Shown in pieces: positions 16,399 through 23,986 of a stretch of 55,692 nt of DNA (position 1 is its first letter; each line of letters opens with the position of its first letter). A program made the translations under genes and the position numbers. The notes under the pieces are model-generated. The model was not told where the DNA came from, did no database searches, and was given only the letters and a program-made list of their open reading frames with translations. Source of the stretch: Bacteroidales bacterium (lineage in GTDB: Bacteria; Bacteroidota; Bacteroidia; Bacteroidales; UBA932); the NCBI GenBank assembly GCA_016295455.1, contig JAEDLE010000003.1, forward strand, positions 1 through 55,692, given 5' to 3'.

Positions 16399-17429
16399 AG
16401 AAATACAGCATCATAATTGCGGCATCTGCCGCACTCTGCCTGTGCGGGCACAGGCTTTCCGCGCAGGAGAGTTACCGCGGTGCCGACCCGGTGGGTACGG
16501 TGTCATATTCCCTGCCGCGCACCGTCATATCCCTTGAGGTCGAGGCGGTCAGGGAGTCGTTCCACGCGGGGCCGTATTCGGCATATGCCGAAAAGTATCT
16601 GGGCGTGAAGGCTGCGACTGAAGACAGGAACAGCTGTACGGTGGTGTCGGTGAAGATGACGCCGTTTTCCGAGGCGGACCCCGAGTCCCGTTTCAGCCTG
16701 GTTCCGGGCAAGGGCCTGGACGCCTTCCTTTCCCTGACGACCCAGGGCTTGGTTTCTTTCGGCGGCGCCGGGGATTCAGGGGCGCAGTGGCGTTTCCTGA
16801 CTGAATCCGAGGCGGATTTCTCCGGCAGGGGAGTGAGCTCCAACTTGAGTTCGGAAACCGCTGTGCTCCGGGCGGGTGTCAGGCGCGGCGACAGGTTCGA
16901 GACCCTTTCCGTCAACCAGAACATGGTGGTGGAGAAACCGCTCGAGACCAGGGCCAGGGAGGCTGCCGAAATGATATTCACCCTCAGGGAGAAACGCCTT
17001 GCCATAGTCACCGGGGACACGGACGCCACCTACAGCGGCGAGGCCATGGAGGCTGCCATCCGTGAGATAGGCAGGCTCGAGGAGGAGTACCTGTCGATGT
17101 TCCTCGGCTATACCGACAGCCAGGTTCAGAAGATGAACTACGATGTCGTGCCGTCAAGGGATGGCGGCAGGACGGTGGCATTCAGGGTGTCCGACGAAGC
17201 CGGGCTGGTCGGTCCTGAAGACCTCTCCGGAAGACCGTATCTGCTCGAAGTGGTTCCTCAGGACATCAGGGAGGCGGCTCCAGCGGGGAAGACAGGCGCG
17301 TCCAAGGTGGCATATTACCGCATACCGGCAATCTGCACTGTGACTCTCTCCGACGGCGTGGACGTGCTGCTCCGCAGCCGTATGAGGGTCTATCAGCTTG
17401 GAACCGAGAGCACGCTGCCTCTCCAATAG
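16395..17429 (+). CDS. Exported DUF4831 family protein
   Basis: A 344-residue secreted protein with a signal peptide (MKKYSIIIAASAALCLCG... ending SAQE). It resembles DUF4831, a Bacteroidales family of unknown function, in the N-terminal YSLPRTVISLEVEAVRES and GPYSAYAEKYLGV segments and in overall length. No enzymatic motif is recognisable. The start at 16395 overlaps the acyltransferase stop in ATGA, so the two are translationally coupled; an alternative ATG is at 16389. The coupling hints at an envelope role, but this is only context. Confidence 0.75.
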   Translation: MKKYSIIIAASAALCLCGHRLSAQESYRGADPVGTVSYSLPRTVISLEVEAVRESFHAGPYSAYAEKYLGVKAATEDRNSCTVVSVKMTPFSEADPESRFSLVPGKGLDAFLSLTTQGLVSFGGAGDSGAQWRFLTESEADFSGRGVSSNLSSETAVLRAGVRRGDRFETLSVNQNMVVEKPLETRAREAAEMIFTLREKRLAIVTGDTDATYSGEAMEAAIREIGRLEEEYLSMFLGYTDSQVQKMNYDVVPSRDGGRTVAFRVSDEAGLVGPEDLSGRPYLLEVVPQDIREAAPAGKTGASKVAYYRIPAICTVTLSDGVDVLLRSRMRVYQLGTESTLPLQ

Positions 17430-17468
17430 AACAATGGGAAAAACACCTAACACCATAAACAACGGATT

Positions 17469-18926
17469 ATGACCATCAAAGATTTGAATCCGCAGATCGT
17501 CTGGAACAATTTCTACGGTCTGACACAGATTCCTCGTCCGTCAAAACACGAGGAGAAAGTAATCGAATACCTCTATAACTGGGGTAAGGAGCACGGAATC
17601 GAGACCATCAAGGACGAGACCGGCAACATCATAATGCGCAAGCCTGCCACACCGGGCTTCGAGAACCGCCGCGGAGTGATACTCCAGGGCCATATGGATA
17701 TGGTGCCGCAGAAGACCGGCGATTCCACCCACGATTTCCTCAAGGACCCTATCCGGACGGAAATAGTCGGCGAGTGGGTGGGAGCCAAGGGTACCACTCT
17801 TGGCGCTGACAACGGAATCGGAGTAGCGATGGCGATGGCGGTGATGGAGGACGACAGCCTCAGGCACGGACCTGTGGAGGTGCTCATCACCTACGATGAG
17901 GAGACCGGAATGACCGGTGCGGGAGAACTCAAGCCCGGCATGTTCAAGGGTGACATTTTCCTCAACCTCGATTCCGAGTCGGAGGGCGAGCTCTGCATAG
18001 GCTGTGCAGGCGGTCTCGACGGCACCGCTGATTTCAGGTACAGGACCTACAGGACGCCGGAAGGCCTTGTAGCATACAAACTTACCGTAAAGGGCCTCGC
18101 AGGGGGACATTCCGGTATGGACATCAGCCTCTACAGGGCGAATGCCAACAAGATAGTGGCGAGGGTCGTGAACCCGCTCGTGGAGAAGTACGGAGTCAAG
18201 GTGGCCGACATCAAGGGCGGCAGCCTTCGCAATGCCATTCCATACGAGGGAGAGGCTGTCGTGCTCGTGAAGGAGGCGGACGTGAAGGCGGTGAAGGCTG
18301 AGGTCGCATCCATACTCGCCGAGGTTAAGGCGGAGCACAGCTATTCCGATCCTGAGGCCGAGTTCCACTTCGAGAAGGCTGCACGCTGTCCTGAACGCTA
18401 TATCCAGGATTCCGTCATCAGGCGCGCCCTCAAGGCCATCATCGCCTGCCCTCACGGAGTTGCAAGGATGAGCGATTCCATGCCTGGACTTACCGAGACA
18501 TCCACCAACCTGGCCATCGTCAAGTGCGAGAAGGGTCATCTCAAGGTGCAGTCGCTGATGAGAAGCGCCGTCGACTCTTCGAAGGCGAACCTTGCGGAGC
18601 AACTGCGTGCCGTCTTCGAGCTTGCCGGCGCGGAATTCACCACCGCTGGCGGCTACAACGGCTGGACACCCAAGCCTGAGACTCCCGTATATGATGTCGT
18701 GAAGAGGGTCTGGAAGGAAATGACCGGCACCGACATGAAGGTGATGGCCACCCACGGCGGTCTCGAGTGCGCCCTGCTCGGCGCGAAGTATCCGTCCTGG
18801 GAGATGGTTTCCATAGGACCGGACATCGTGCATCCGCATTCACCTGACGAGAGGGTGAGGATAGAGTCTGTGGCAAAGGTTTGGGAATTCCTCAAGAGGC
18901 TGCTCGAGGAAGTTCCCGAGAAGTAA
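17469..18926 (+). CDS. pepD: Aminoacyl-histidine dipeptidase PepD (M20)
   Basis: A cytosolic di-zinc dipeptidase of the M20C family, cleaving carnosine-type and other dipeptides. The metal and catalytic residues are visible: LQGHMDMVP, LGADNGIGVAM, DEETGMTGA. The lid/dimer domain follows (GLAGGHSGMDI) and the C-terminal metal ligand lies near GPDIVHPHSPDE. Length 485 is standard. It begins 39 bp after the DUF4831 gene without a visible promoter, so it probably ends that operon. It could process peptides brought in by the neighbouring POT transporters. Confidence 0.96.
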   Translation: MTIKDLNPQIVWNNFYGLTQIPRPSKHEEKVIEYLYNWGKEHGIETIKDETGNIIMRKPATPGFENRRGVILQGHMDMVPQKTGDSTHDFLKDPIRTEIVGEWVGAKGTTLGADNGIGVAMAMAVMEDDSLRHGPVEVLITYDEETGMTGAGELKPGMFKGDIFLNLDSESEGELCIGCAGGLDGTADFRYRTYRTPEGLVAYKLTVKGLAGGHSGMDISLYRANANKIVARVVNPLVEKYGVKVADIKGGSLRNAIPYEGEAVVLVKEADVKAVKAEVASILAEVKAEHSYSDPEAEFHFEKAARCPERYIQDSVIRRALKAIIACPHGVARMSDSMPGLTETSTNLAIVKCEKGHLKVQSLMRSAVDSSKANLAEQLRAVFELAGAEFTTAGGYNGWTPKPETPVYDVVKRVWKEMTGTDMKVMATHGGLECALLGAKYPSWEMVSIGPDIVHPHSPDERVRIESVAKVWEFLKRLLEEVPEK

Positions 18927-18943
18927 TCTGCCGTTCAGGAAAA

Positions 18944-18975
18944 TTTGCGATATTCTGCAATAATTCTTATATTTG
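18944..18975 (+). promoter_or_regulatory. Promoter of the rpsF-rpsR-rplI operon
   Basis: TTTG (18944-18947), a 20-bp spacer, and TATATTTG (18968-18975) match the Bacteroidetes consensus exactly. Transcription should start at about 18979-18982, leaving a 65-nt leader that contains the palindrome described next. Confidence 0.85.
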
Positions 18976-19016
18976 CAGTCCTTTTTGGGTGACCTACGAC
19001 CTCGAAAGGACTGCAA
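18973..19016 (+). promoter_or_regulatory. Leader palindrome upstream of rpsF
   Basis: A perfect 12-bp inverted repeat, TTGCAGTCCTTT (18973-18984) and AAAGGACTGCAA (19005-19016), encloses a 20-nt loop. The left arm begins inside the -7 box, so only its later part is likely to be transcribed, giving a stem of about 6-7 bp. rpsF leaders in many bacteria bind the S6:S18 complex for autoregulation; this hairpin is a candidate, but I could not confirm the known motif. It could also be a protein-binding operator on DNA. Confidence 0.6.
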
Positions 19017-19045
19017 TTTATTTAATAACAAACAATTACAACAAG

Positions 19046-19408
19046 ATGTTGAAACAGTACGAAACCGTTTTCATTGCAACTCCCGTTTTGTCTGAAGCTC
19101 AGATGAAGGAAGCGGTTGCCAAGTACGTGAACTACATCACCAGCAAAGGCGGTGAAGTTGTTTACGAGGAGGACTGGGGTCTCAAGCAGCTTGCTTACCC
19201 TATCCAGCACAAGACATCAGGATTCTACTACCTGATCCAGTTCAATGCGGCTCCTGAGTTCGTCGCAAAGCTCGAGACTCAGTTCCACCGTGACGAGCGC
19301 ATCATGCGTTACCTCACAGTCGCACTTGACAAGAACGCTGCGGCATATGCAGAAAAGAGAAGGAACAACCGTCAGGCTAAGGCCCAGGCAGAAGCAAAGG
19401 AGGCATAA
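19046..19408 (+). CDS. rpsF: 30S ribosomal protein S6 (bS6)
   Basis: bS6 pairs with bS18 on the 30S platform. The product is 120 residues with family blocks LKQYETVFIATPVL, WGLKQLAYPIQHKTSGFYY and the RYLTVALDK region. The ATG at 19046 gives the normal N-terminus; a longer frame reaches back into the upstream gene and is not used. It is first in a three-gene operon with 2 bp to rpsR. Confidence 0.97.
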   Translation: MLKQYETVFIATPVLSEAQMKEAVAKYVNYITSKGGEVVYEEDWGLKQLAYPIQHKTSGFYYLIQFNAAPEFVAKLETQFHRDERIMRYLTVALDKNAAAYAEKRRNNRQAKAQAEAKEA

Positions 19409-19410
19409 AT

Positions 19411-19695
19411 ATGGCACAGACAAACAACGCACAGCAGAATAACGAGATCCGTTATCTGAACCCTCCTACTGTAGAGGTAAGGAAGAAGAAGTATTGCCGT
19501 TTCAAGAAGGCCGGCATCAAGTATGTTGACTACAAGGACGCGGAGTTCCTCAAGAAGTTCCTCAACGAGCAGGGCAAGATACTCCCTCGCCGTATAACCG
19601 GTACTTCACTCAAGTTCCAGAGAAAGGTGGCTCAGGCTGTCAAGAGAGCTCGCTCACTCGCCCTTCTGCCATATGTAACAGACCTTCTTAAATAA
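19411..19695 (+). CDS. rpsR: 30S ribosomal protein S18 (bS18)
   Basis: bS18, partner of S6 on the 30S platform. The 94-residue product has KKKYCRFKKAGIKYVDYKD, an RRITGTSLKFQRKVA block and the AVKRARSLALLPYV tail. The N-terminus is extended by a Gln/Asn-rich stretch (TNNAQQNNEIRY), which is common in this phylum. It follows rpsF by 2 bp. Confidence 0.97.
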   Translation: MAQTNNAQQNNEIRYLNPPTVEVRKKKYCRFKKAGIKYVDYKDAEFLKKFLNEQGKILPRRITGTSLKFQRKVAQAVKRARSLALLPYVTDLLK

Positions 19696-19710
19696 TCGGA
19701 GACATTAGTT

Positions 19711-20157
19711 ATGGAAATCATACTCAAGAAAGATGTGGCCAACCTCGGTCACGCAGACGATGTCGTAAAGGTTAAGGCCGGTTACGCTCTCAATTATCTC
19801 GTTCCTCAGGGTTTTGCCATCGTTGCCACCCCTTCAGCCCTCAAGCAGCACGCGGAGACCATCCGTCAGCGCGCCCACAAGGAGGCTGCCAAGGTTGCAG
19901 CTGCCCAGGAACTCGCCGCAAAGATCTCTTCAGTACTCGTGAAAGTGTCCGCAAAGGTCAGCGAGAACGGCAAGATCTACGGTTCCGTCACCACCGCACA
20001 GCTTGCTGAGGCTCTCGTCGCAGCAGGTATCGAGGTCGACAAGAAGGACATCACCATCGTATCCGAGGATGTGAAGGTTCTCGGTGTATATGATGCTGAG
20101 GTTAAGTGCTACAAGGACGTGAAGGGTGCTTTCAAGTTCGAAATCATAGCTGAATAA
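19711..20157 (+). CDS. rplI: 50S ribosomal protein L9 (bL9)
   Basis: bL9 has two RNA-binding domains joined by a long helix. The N-terminal domain signature NLGHADDVVKVKAGYALNYL is present, then the Ala/Lys-rich helix, then the C-terminal domain (GKIYGSVTTAQLAEAL). Length 148 is normal. It is the last gene of the rpsF operon and is followed by a strong terminator. Confidence 0.97.
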   Translation: MEIILKKDVANLGHADDVVKVKAGYALNYLVPQGFAIVATPSALKQHAETIRQRAHKEAAKVAAAQELAAKISSVLVKVSAKVSENGKIYGSVTTAQLAEALVAAGIEVDKKDITIVSEDVKVLGVYDAEVKCYKDVKGAFKFEIIAE

Positions 20158-20193
20158 TACTCTCCGCCGCATAGCGGCGAAGCTGACTGATAA

Positions 20194-20234
20194 AAGAGGC
20201 GGCCGGTTTTCCGGTCGCCTCTTGCTATTTTTTT
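20194..20234 (+). terminator. Terminator of the rpsF operon
   Basis: A 13-bp stem (AAGAGGCGGCCGG with CCGGTCGCCTCTT, one G-U) has a TTTT loop and is followed by GCTATTTTTTT. A second small hairpin, CGCCGC-ATA-GCGGCG, precedes it at 20165-20179. Confidence 0.9.
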
Positions 20235-20238
20235 GCGG

Positions 20239-20270
20239 TAAAAAAAGAAGATGACCTTCCGGCCATCTTC
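20239..20270 (-). terminator. Terminator of the rubrerythrin gene
   Basis: On the minus strand, GAAGATGGCC-GGAA-GGTCATCTTC is followed by TTTTTTTACC. It faces the rpsF-operon terminator only a few bases away, so the two convergent units are insulated. The ACC/GCC-GGAA-GGT apex matches the tRNA-Arg terminator. Confidence 0.88.
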
Positions 20271-20293
20271 CAATTAAGAATCTGTAGTTCAGA

Positions 20294-20848
20294 CTATTTT
20301 TTGAAGTACCTCTGGAGGAGTCCGTAGAAGCCTGCGCCGTGGCGAGCCTCGTCCTTTGCCATCTCGTGTACGGTGTCGTGGATGGCGTCATAGCCGAGCT
20401 GCTTTGCCCTCTTGGCAATCTCGAGCTTGCCCTCGCAAGCGCCTGCCTCAGCGGCATATCTCTTCTCGAGGTTGGTCTTGGTGTCCCAAACCACCTCACC
20501 GAGGAGCTCTGCGAACTTGGCAGCGTGCTCTGCCTCCTCGAAAGCATATCTCTTGAATGCGTCTGCAATCTCTGGATAGCCCTCGCGCTCTGCCTGACGG
20601 CTCATGGCCAGATACATTCCAACTTCGGTGCACTCACCGTTGAAGTGGTCGTGAAGACCCTGGAGAACCTCCGCGTCCTCTACCTTTCCGTCACCGAGCC
20701 TGTGCTCGCAAGCCCACTGTGGAGCGCCTTCCTCTTCTTTGATTTCAACGAACTTTGATGCTGGCGCCTTGCACTGAGGGCACCTTTCAGGAGCATTTTC
20801 GCCTTCGTGAACATAGCCGCAGACAAGGCATCTGAATTTCTTTACCAT
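20294..20848 (-). CDS. Rubrerythrin with N-terminal rubredoxin domain
   Basis: A cytosolic diiron NADH-peroxidase-type protein protecting anaerobes from H2O2. The 184-residue product has the rubredoxin-like Fe(SCys)4 site first (C7, C10, C23, C26: FRCLVCGYVH and RCPQCK), so the domain order is the reverse of classic rubrerythrin. The four-helix diiron domain follows, with the ligands in HFNGECTEVGMYL, FEEAEHAAKF and KDEARHGAGF. It is monocistronic, with its own promoter at 20913-20944 and its own terminator. This fits an obligate anaerobe. Confidence 0.94.
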   Translation of the reverse strand: MVKKFRCLVCGYVHEGENAPERCPQCKAPASKFVEIKEEEGAPQWACEHRLGDGKVEDAEVLQGLHDHFNGECTEVGMYLAMSRQAEREGYPEIADAFKRYAFEEAEHAAKFAELLGEVVWDTKTNLEKRYAAEAGACEGKLEIAKRAKQLGYDAIHDTVHEMAKDEARHGAGFYGLLQRYFKK

Positions 20849-20912
20849 AGGTGATATTATCGATTAAATTGTTGGTTTCAGCTTACGGTTCTTAATTTAG
20901 AATCGTTAAAAA

Positions 20913-20944
20913 CAAATATAATGAAAAATAGCGGGTTATCCAAA
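20913..20944 (-). promoter_or_regulatory. Promoter of the rubrerythrin gene
   Basis: On the minus strand TTTG (20944-20941), a 20-bp spacer and TATATTTG (20920-20913) match the consensus exactly. The leader would be about 60 nt. Confidence 0.83.
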
Positions 20945-21025
20945 TTTTTTTCGTATAATTGATTTTCGTAACCCGTCGGGGTCATTTCCGACCCGGAAAC
21001 CGGATTCCCATATAGCGAGACTTTT

Positions 21026-23983
21026 ATGAAACCTTTCCTGAAACAGGTTGCCGATCACTATTACAGCGGCCACGATGCAGCCACCCTGTGCTTCATATTC
21101 CCGAACAGACGCTCGATGACCTTCTTCAGGTCATATCTGGCCTCTGACATTTCAGACCCTTCACTGCCGAGATTCGGGGGAGGGCGGGGGCCGTTGATTA
21201 TGCCCGAGATGCTCACGGTCAGCGACTTCTTCTACCGTGCCGCTGGCAAGCATCCTACCGACAGGATACGTCTCCTGCTCGAACTCTACGGCTGCTACCG
21301 GAATCTGTATCCTTCCGCCGAGAGCCTGGATGAGTTCATCAGCTGGGGCGACGTCCTGCTGGCCGATTTTGCCGATGTGGACAAATATCTGGTCGATCCT
21401 GCAGCCATATTCAGAAACGTTGCGGATTTCAAGGATATGCAGGATGATTTGAGCCACCTGACCCCGGAGCAGAGGAAGGCGGTGGATGATTTCCTTGGAC
21501 ATTTCCGTGATTCTTCCGGTCTCAGGACGGATGTGAGGAAAGGGGGTGTAAAGGATAACTTCTTGAAAATTTGGGATATACTTCTTCCTTTGTACGAGAG
21601 TTTCAATAAAAGGCTGAGCGAGGAGGGCATGGCATATGACGGGATGGTCAGCCGGGAGTTTGCACAGGCGCTCTCGGAACGGCCGGTCGCGGACATACTT
21701 GCCGAAAGGTTCCCGCACAGCCGCCTTTTCGTTTTCGTGGGCCTGAACGCCCTGAACGAGTGCGAGCGCAAGGTGCTCTCCCGCATGAGGGACGCATCCC
21801 TGGCCGAGTTCTGCTGGGACTACAGTTCTCCGATGATAAAGGATCTGAGGAGCCGTCCGTCGGAATATATGAAGCGGAATGTCAGCGAGTTCCCGCAGCT
21901 GTGGGAACTGGATGCCGATGGACTGCCTCAGACTGAATTCAATGTGATGGGAGTGTCTTCCGGGACCGCACAGGCAAAGATGCTGCCTTTTGTCCTTGAA
22001 AAATGCAGGGTGAACGGCAAACCTGACTATAAGGAATGCGCCATAGTCCTTCCCGACCAGGGCCTGCTGATGCCGGTGCTCAATTCCATTCCGCCTGAAT
22101 ATCAGGACATCAACGTGACTATGGGCTACCCCATGAAGGGCAGCGCATTCTGGTCACTGCTTTCCACCCTTTCCTCCATTCAGATGCACGTCCGCTGGTC
22201 AGGGGACAGGGCGTCTTTCTATTACAGGCAGGCATATTACCTTTTCTCGAATCCGCTCTTCGTTGCAGTGGCCGATGAGGACAGCCTGCAGGCGGTGGCA
22301 GAAGTGAAGTCGGCGCGCAGGTCATATATAGACACCGGGAGCATATGCCGGACGGAATTCCTGAACTTGCTGTTCCGCCCCGTACTGAAGCGGCTAAATG
22401 AGGCTGATGCTCTGCAGATCAGAGAGTTCGCATCATGGCAGAAAGAAGTCATATCCTACGTGGCCACCCATATCAGCGACAATGTATCACTTGCGGTGGA
22501 AACCGAATTCGCGCGGCGCTGCCATTCCTGCGTGACCTTGCTCCAGGACTTGAATATGGCGATACGCCCCGAGACCTATATCCGTCTTGTCGAGCAGCTG
22601 GTCTGTGCCGAAAGCGTGCCTTTCGAGGGAGAGCCCCTCAAGGGACTTCAGGTGATGGGACCGCTCGAGACCAGGGCACTGGATTTCCGCAATGTGGTGA
22701 TCCTGTCCTGCAACGAGGGTGTGTTCCCGAGGAAGAATCCATCGGTCTCGTTCATCCCTCCGGAACTGCGGAAGGGCTTCGGCCTTCCGACCAATGAGTT
22801 CAAGGACGCCGTCCTGGCCTACAGTTTTTACCGTCTCATACAGAGGGCTGAGAACGTATGGCTGTTGTATGACACCAGCAGCGACAAGATGCGCGGAAGC
22901 GGTGAGGAAAGCCGCTACATCAAGCAGCTCCAATACCATTTCCGCAAGGACATCACACGCTATGTCGCTGATTCGGCCCTGAACCTGAACTCCCGGGAAG
23001 AGGTTTTGGAGAAGCCTCGGGATATGGCTGTGAAACTGAAAGAAAGGTCTTTCTCCGTGTCTATGGTAAAGTCATACCTGAACTGTCCGGTCCAGTTCTA
23101 CTATACCTATGTGCTGGGCCTTGCAGGGGAGGAGGAAATCAGCGAGAGCCTTGACGTCAGGACGACAGGCAATGTATATCACGCCGTGATGCAGGCACTG
23201 TACCTTGGTCCCGAGGCTATGTCACCCGATTTCGCGATGGACAGACAAAGTGTGGCGGAATCCCTTCGCTCGGGCAGGGTCAGGCCCATGACAGATGTCT
23301 CTGCGGCATATCTTAGGCAATGGCTGGGGATGGCTCCTCAGATCAAGGCCAAGATCCGTGCCCTGATCAAGGCGGAACTCGGGGTGGAGACCGTCAGCGG
23401 CAGGGACCTGGTTCAGGAGAAAATCATACTCGGATATGTGATGAAAACTCTCGAACGCGATCTGGAAAGGCTTGGGCAGTACCATAGGGGCAGTTTCCGC
23501 ATTCTCGGGCTGGAACTTCCGGCAAGCTGCGTCATCGGAGGCTACAGATTCAAGGGCTTCATAGACAGGCTGGACAGTTTCAGCGACGATGAGGTCAGGG
23601 TCCTGGACTACAAGACCGGAAGCAAAGGCACAGAAGCTGATGTCGAAAACCCGGCCAAGGCTGCGGGAGCCGTTGATTCCATATTCAATCCGGACAGCGC
23701 CAAAAAGCCTCTCAATGCCCTCCAGCTCTATATCTATGACCGCTTTGTCTCGGATATGCCGGAATATGCCGGCAGGACGGTGAAGTGTGCCATATGCAAC
23801 GTCAACGCCATATACAGGGAAGAGGTCAAGGATTGGAGCATGTGCGATGAGTTCAGGGTGGCATGCGGGGAGGCACTGGTCAGGACTCTGGACGAGATCT
23901 GTGACACGGAAAGGCCTTTCCGCCGGACAGGCAATCCGGAGTTATGCAGGAACTGCAATTTCAAGACAATCTGCGGGAGGTAG
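21026..23983 (+). CDS. addB: AddB-like PD-(D/E)XK nuclease subunit
   Basis: The AddB-type subunit of a RecBCD-equivalent helicase-nuclease that resects double-strand breaks. At 985 residues, it has an inactivated helicase-like N-terminal half (FIFPNRRSMTFF where a Walker A would be) and a C-terminal RecB nuclease: GNVYHAVMQ (about 715) and VLDYKTGSK (about 858). Four cysteines, one in YLNCPVQFYY (about 683) and three in LCRNCNFKTIC (973-982), form the expected iron-sulfur cluster. It is 3 bp upstream of addA. No promoter of consensus quality is seen in the 177-bp gap before it. Confidence 0.9.
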   Translation: MKPFLKQVADHYYSGHDAATLCFIFPNRRSMTFFRSYLASDISDPSLPRFGGGRGPLIMPEMLTVSDFFYRAAGKHPTDRIRLLLELYGCYRNLYPSAESLDEFISWGDVLLADFADVDKYLVDPAAIFRNVADFKDMQDDLSHLTPEQRKAVDDFLGHFRDSSGLRTDVRKGGVKDNFLKIWDILLPLYESFNKRLSEEGMAYDGMVSREFAQALSERPVADILAERFPHSRLFVFVGLNALNECERKVLSRMRDASLAEFCWDYSSPMIKDLRSRPSEYMKRNVSEFPQLWELDADGLPQTEFNVMGVSSGTAQAKMLPFVLEKCRVNGKPDYKECAIVLPDQGLLMPVLNSIPPEYQDINVTMGYPMKGSAFWSLLSTLSSIQMHVRWSGDRASFYYRQAYYLFSNPLFVAVADEDSLQAVAEVKSARRSYIDTGSICRTEFLNLLFRPVLKRLNEADALQIREFASWQKEVISYVATHISDNVSLAVETEFARRCHSCVTLLQDLNMAIRPETYIRLVEQLVCAESVPFEGEPLKGLQVMGPLETRALDFRNVVILSCNEGVFPRKNPSVSFIPPELRKGFGLPTNEFKDAVLAYSFYRLIQRAENVWLLYDTSSDKMRGSGEESRYIKQLQYHFRKDITRYVADSALNLNSREEVLEKPRDMAVKLKERSFSVSMVKSYLNCPVQFYYTYVLGLAGEEEISESLDVRTTGNVYHAVMQALYLGPEAMSPDFAMDRQSVAESLRSGRVRPMTDVSAAYLRQWLGMAPQIKAKIRALIKAELGVETVSGRDLVQEKIILGYVMKTLERDLERLGQYHRGSFRILGLELPASCVIGGYRFKGFIDRLDSFSDDEVRVLDYKTGSKGTEADVENPAKAAGAVDSIFNPDSAKKPLNALQLYIYDRFVSDMPEYAGRTVKCAICNVNAIYREEVKDWSMCDEFRVACGEALVRTLDEICDTERPFRRTGNPELCRNCNFKTICGR

Positions 23984-23986
23984 GAT

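Noticed and set aside
17541..18839. 432-codon minus-strand open frame across pepD
   Set aside because: PepD on the plus strand has full M20 motifs; the antisense frame is Arg/His/Leu-rich with no known fold.
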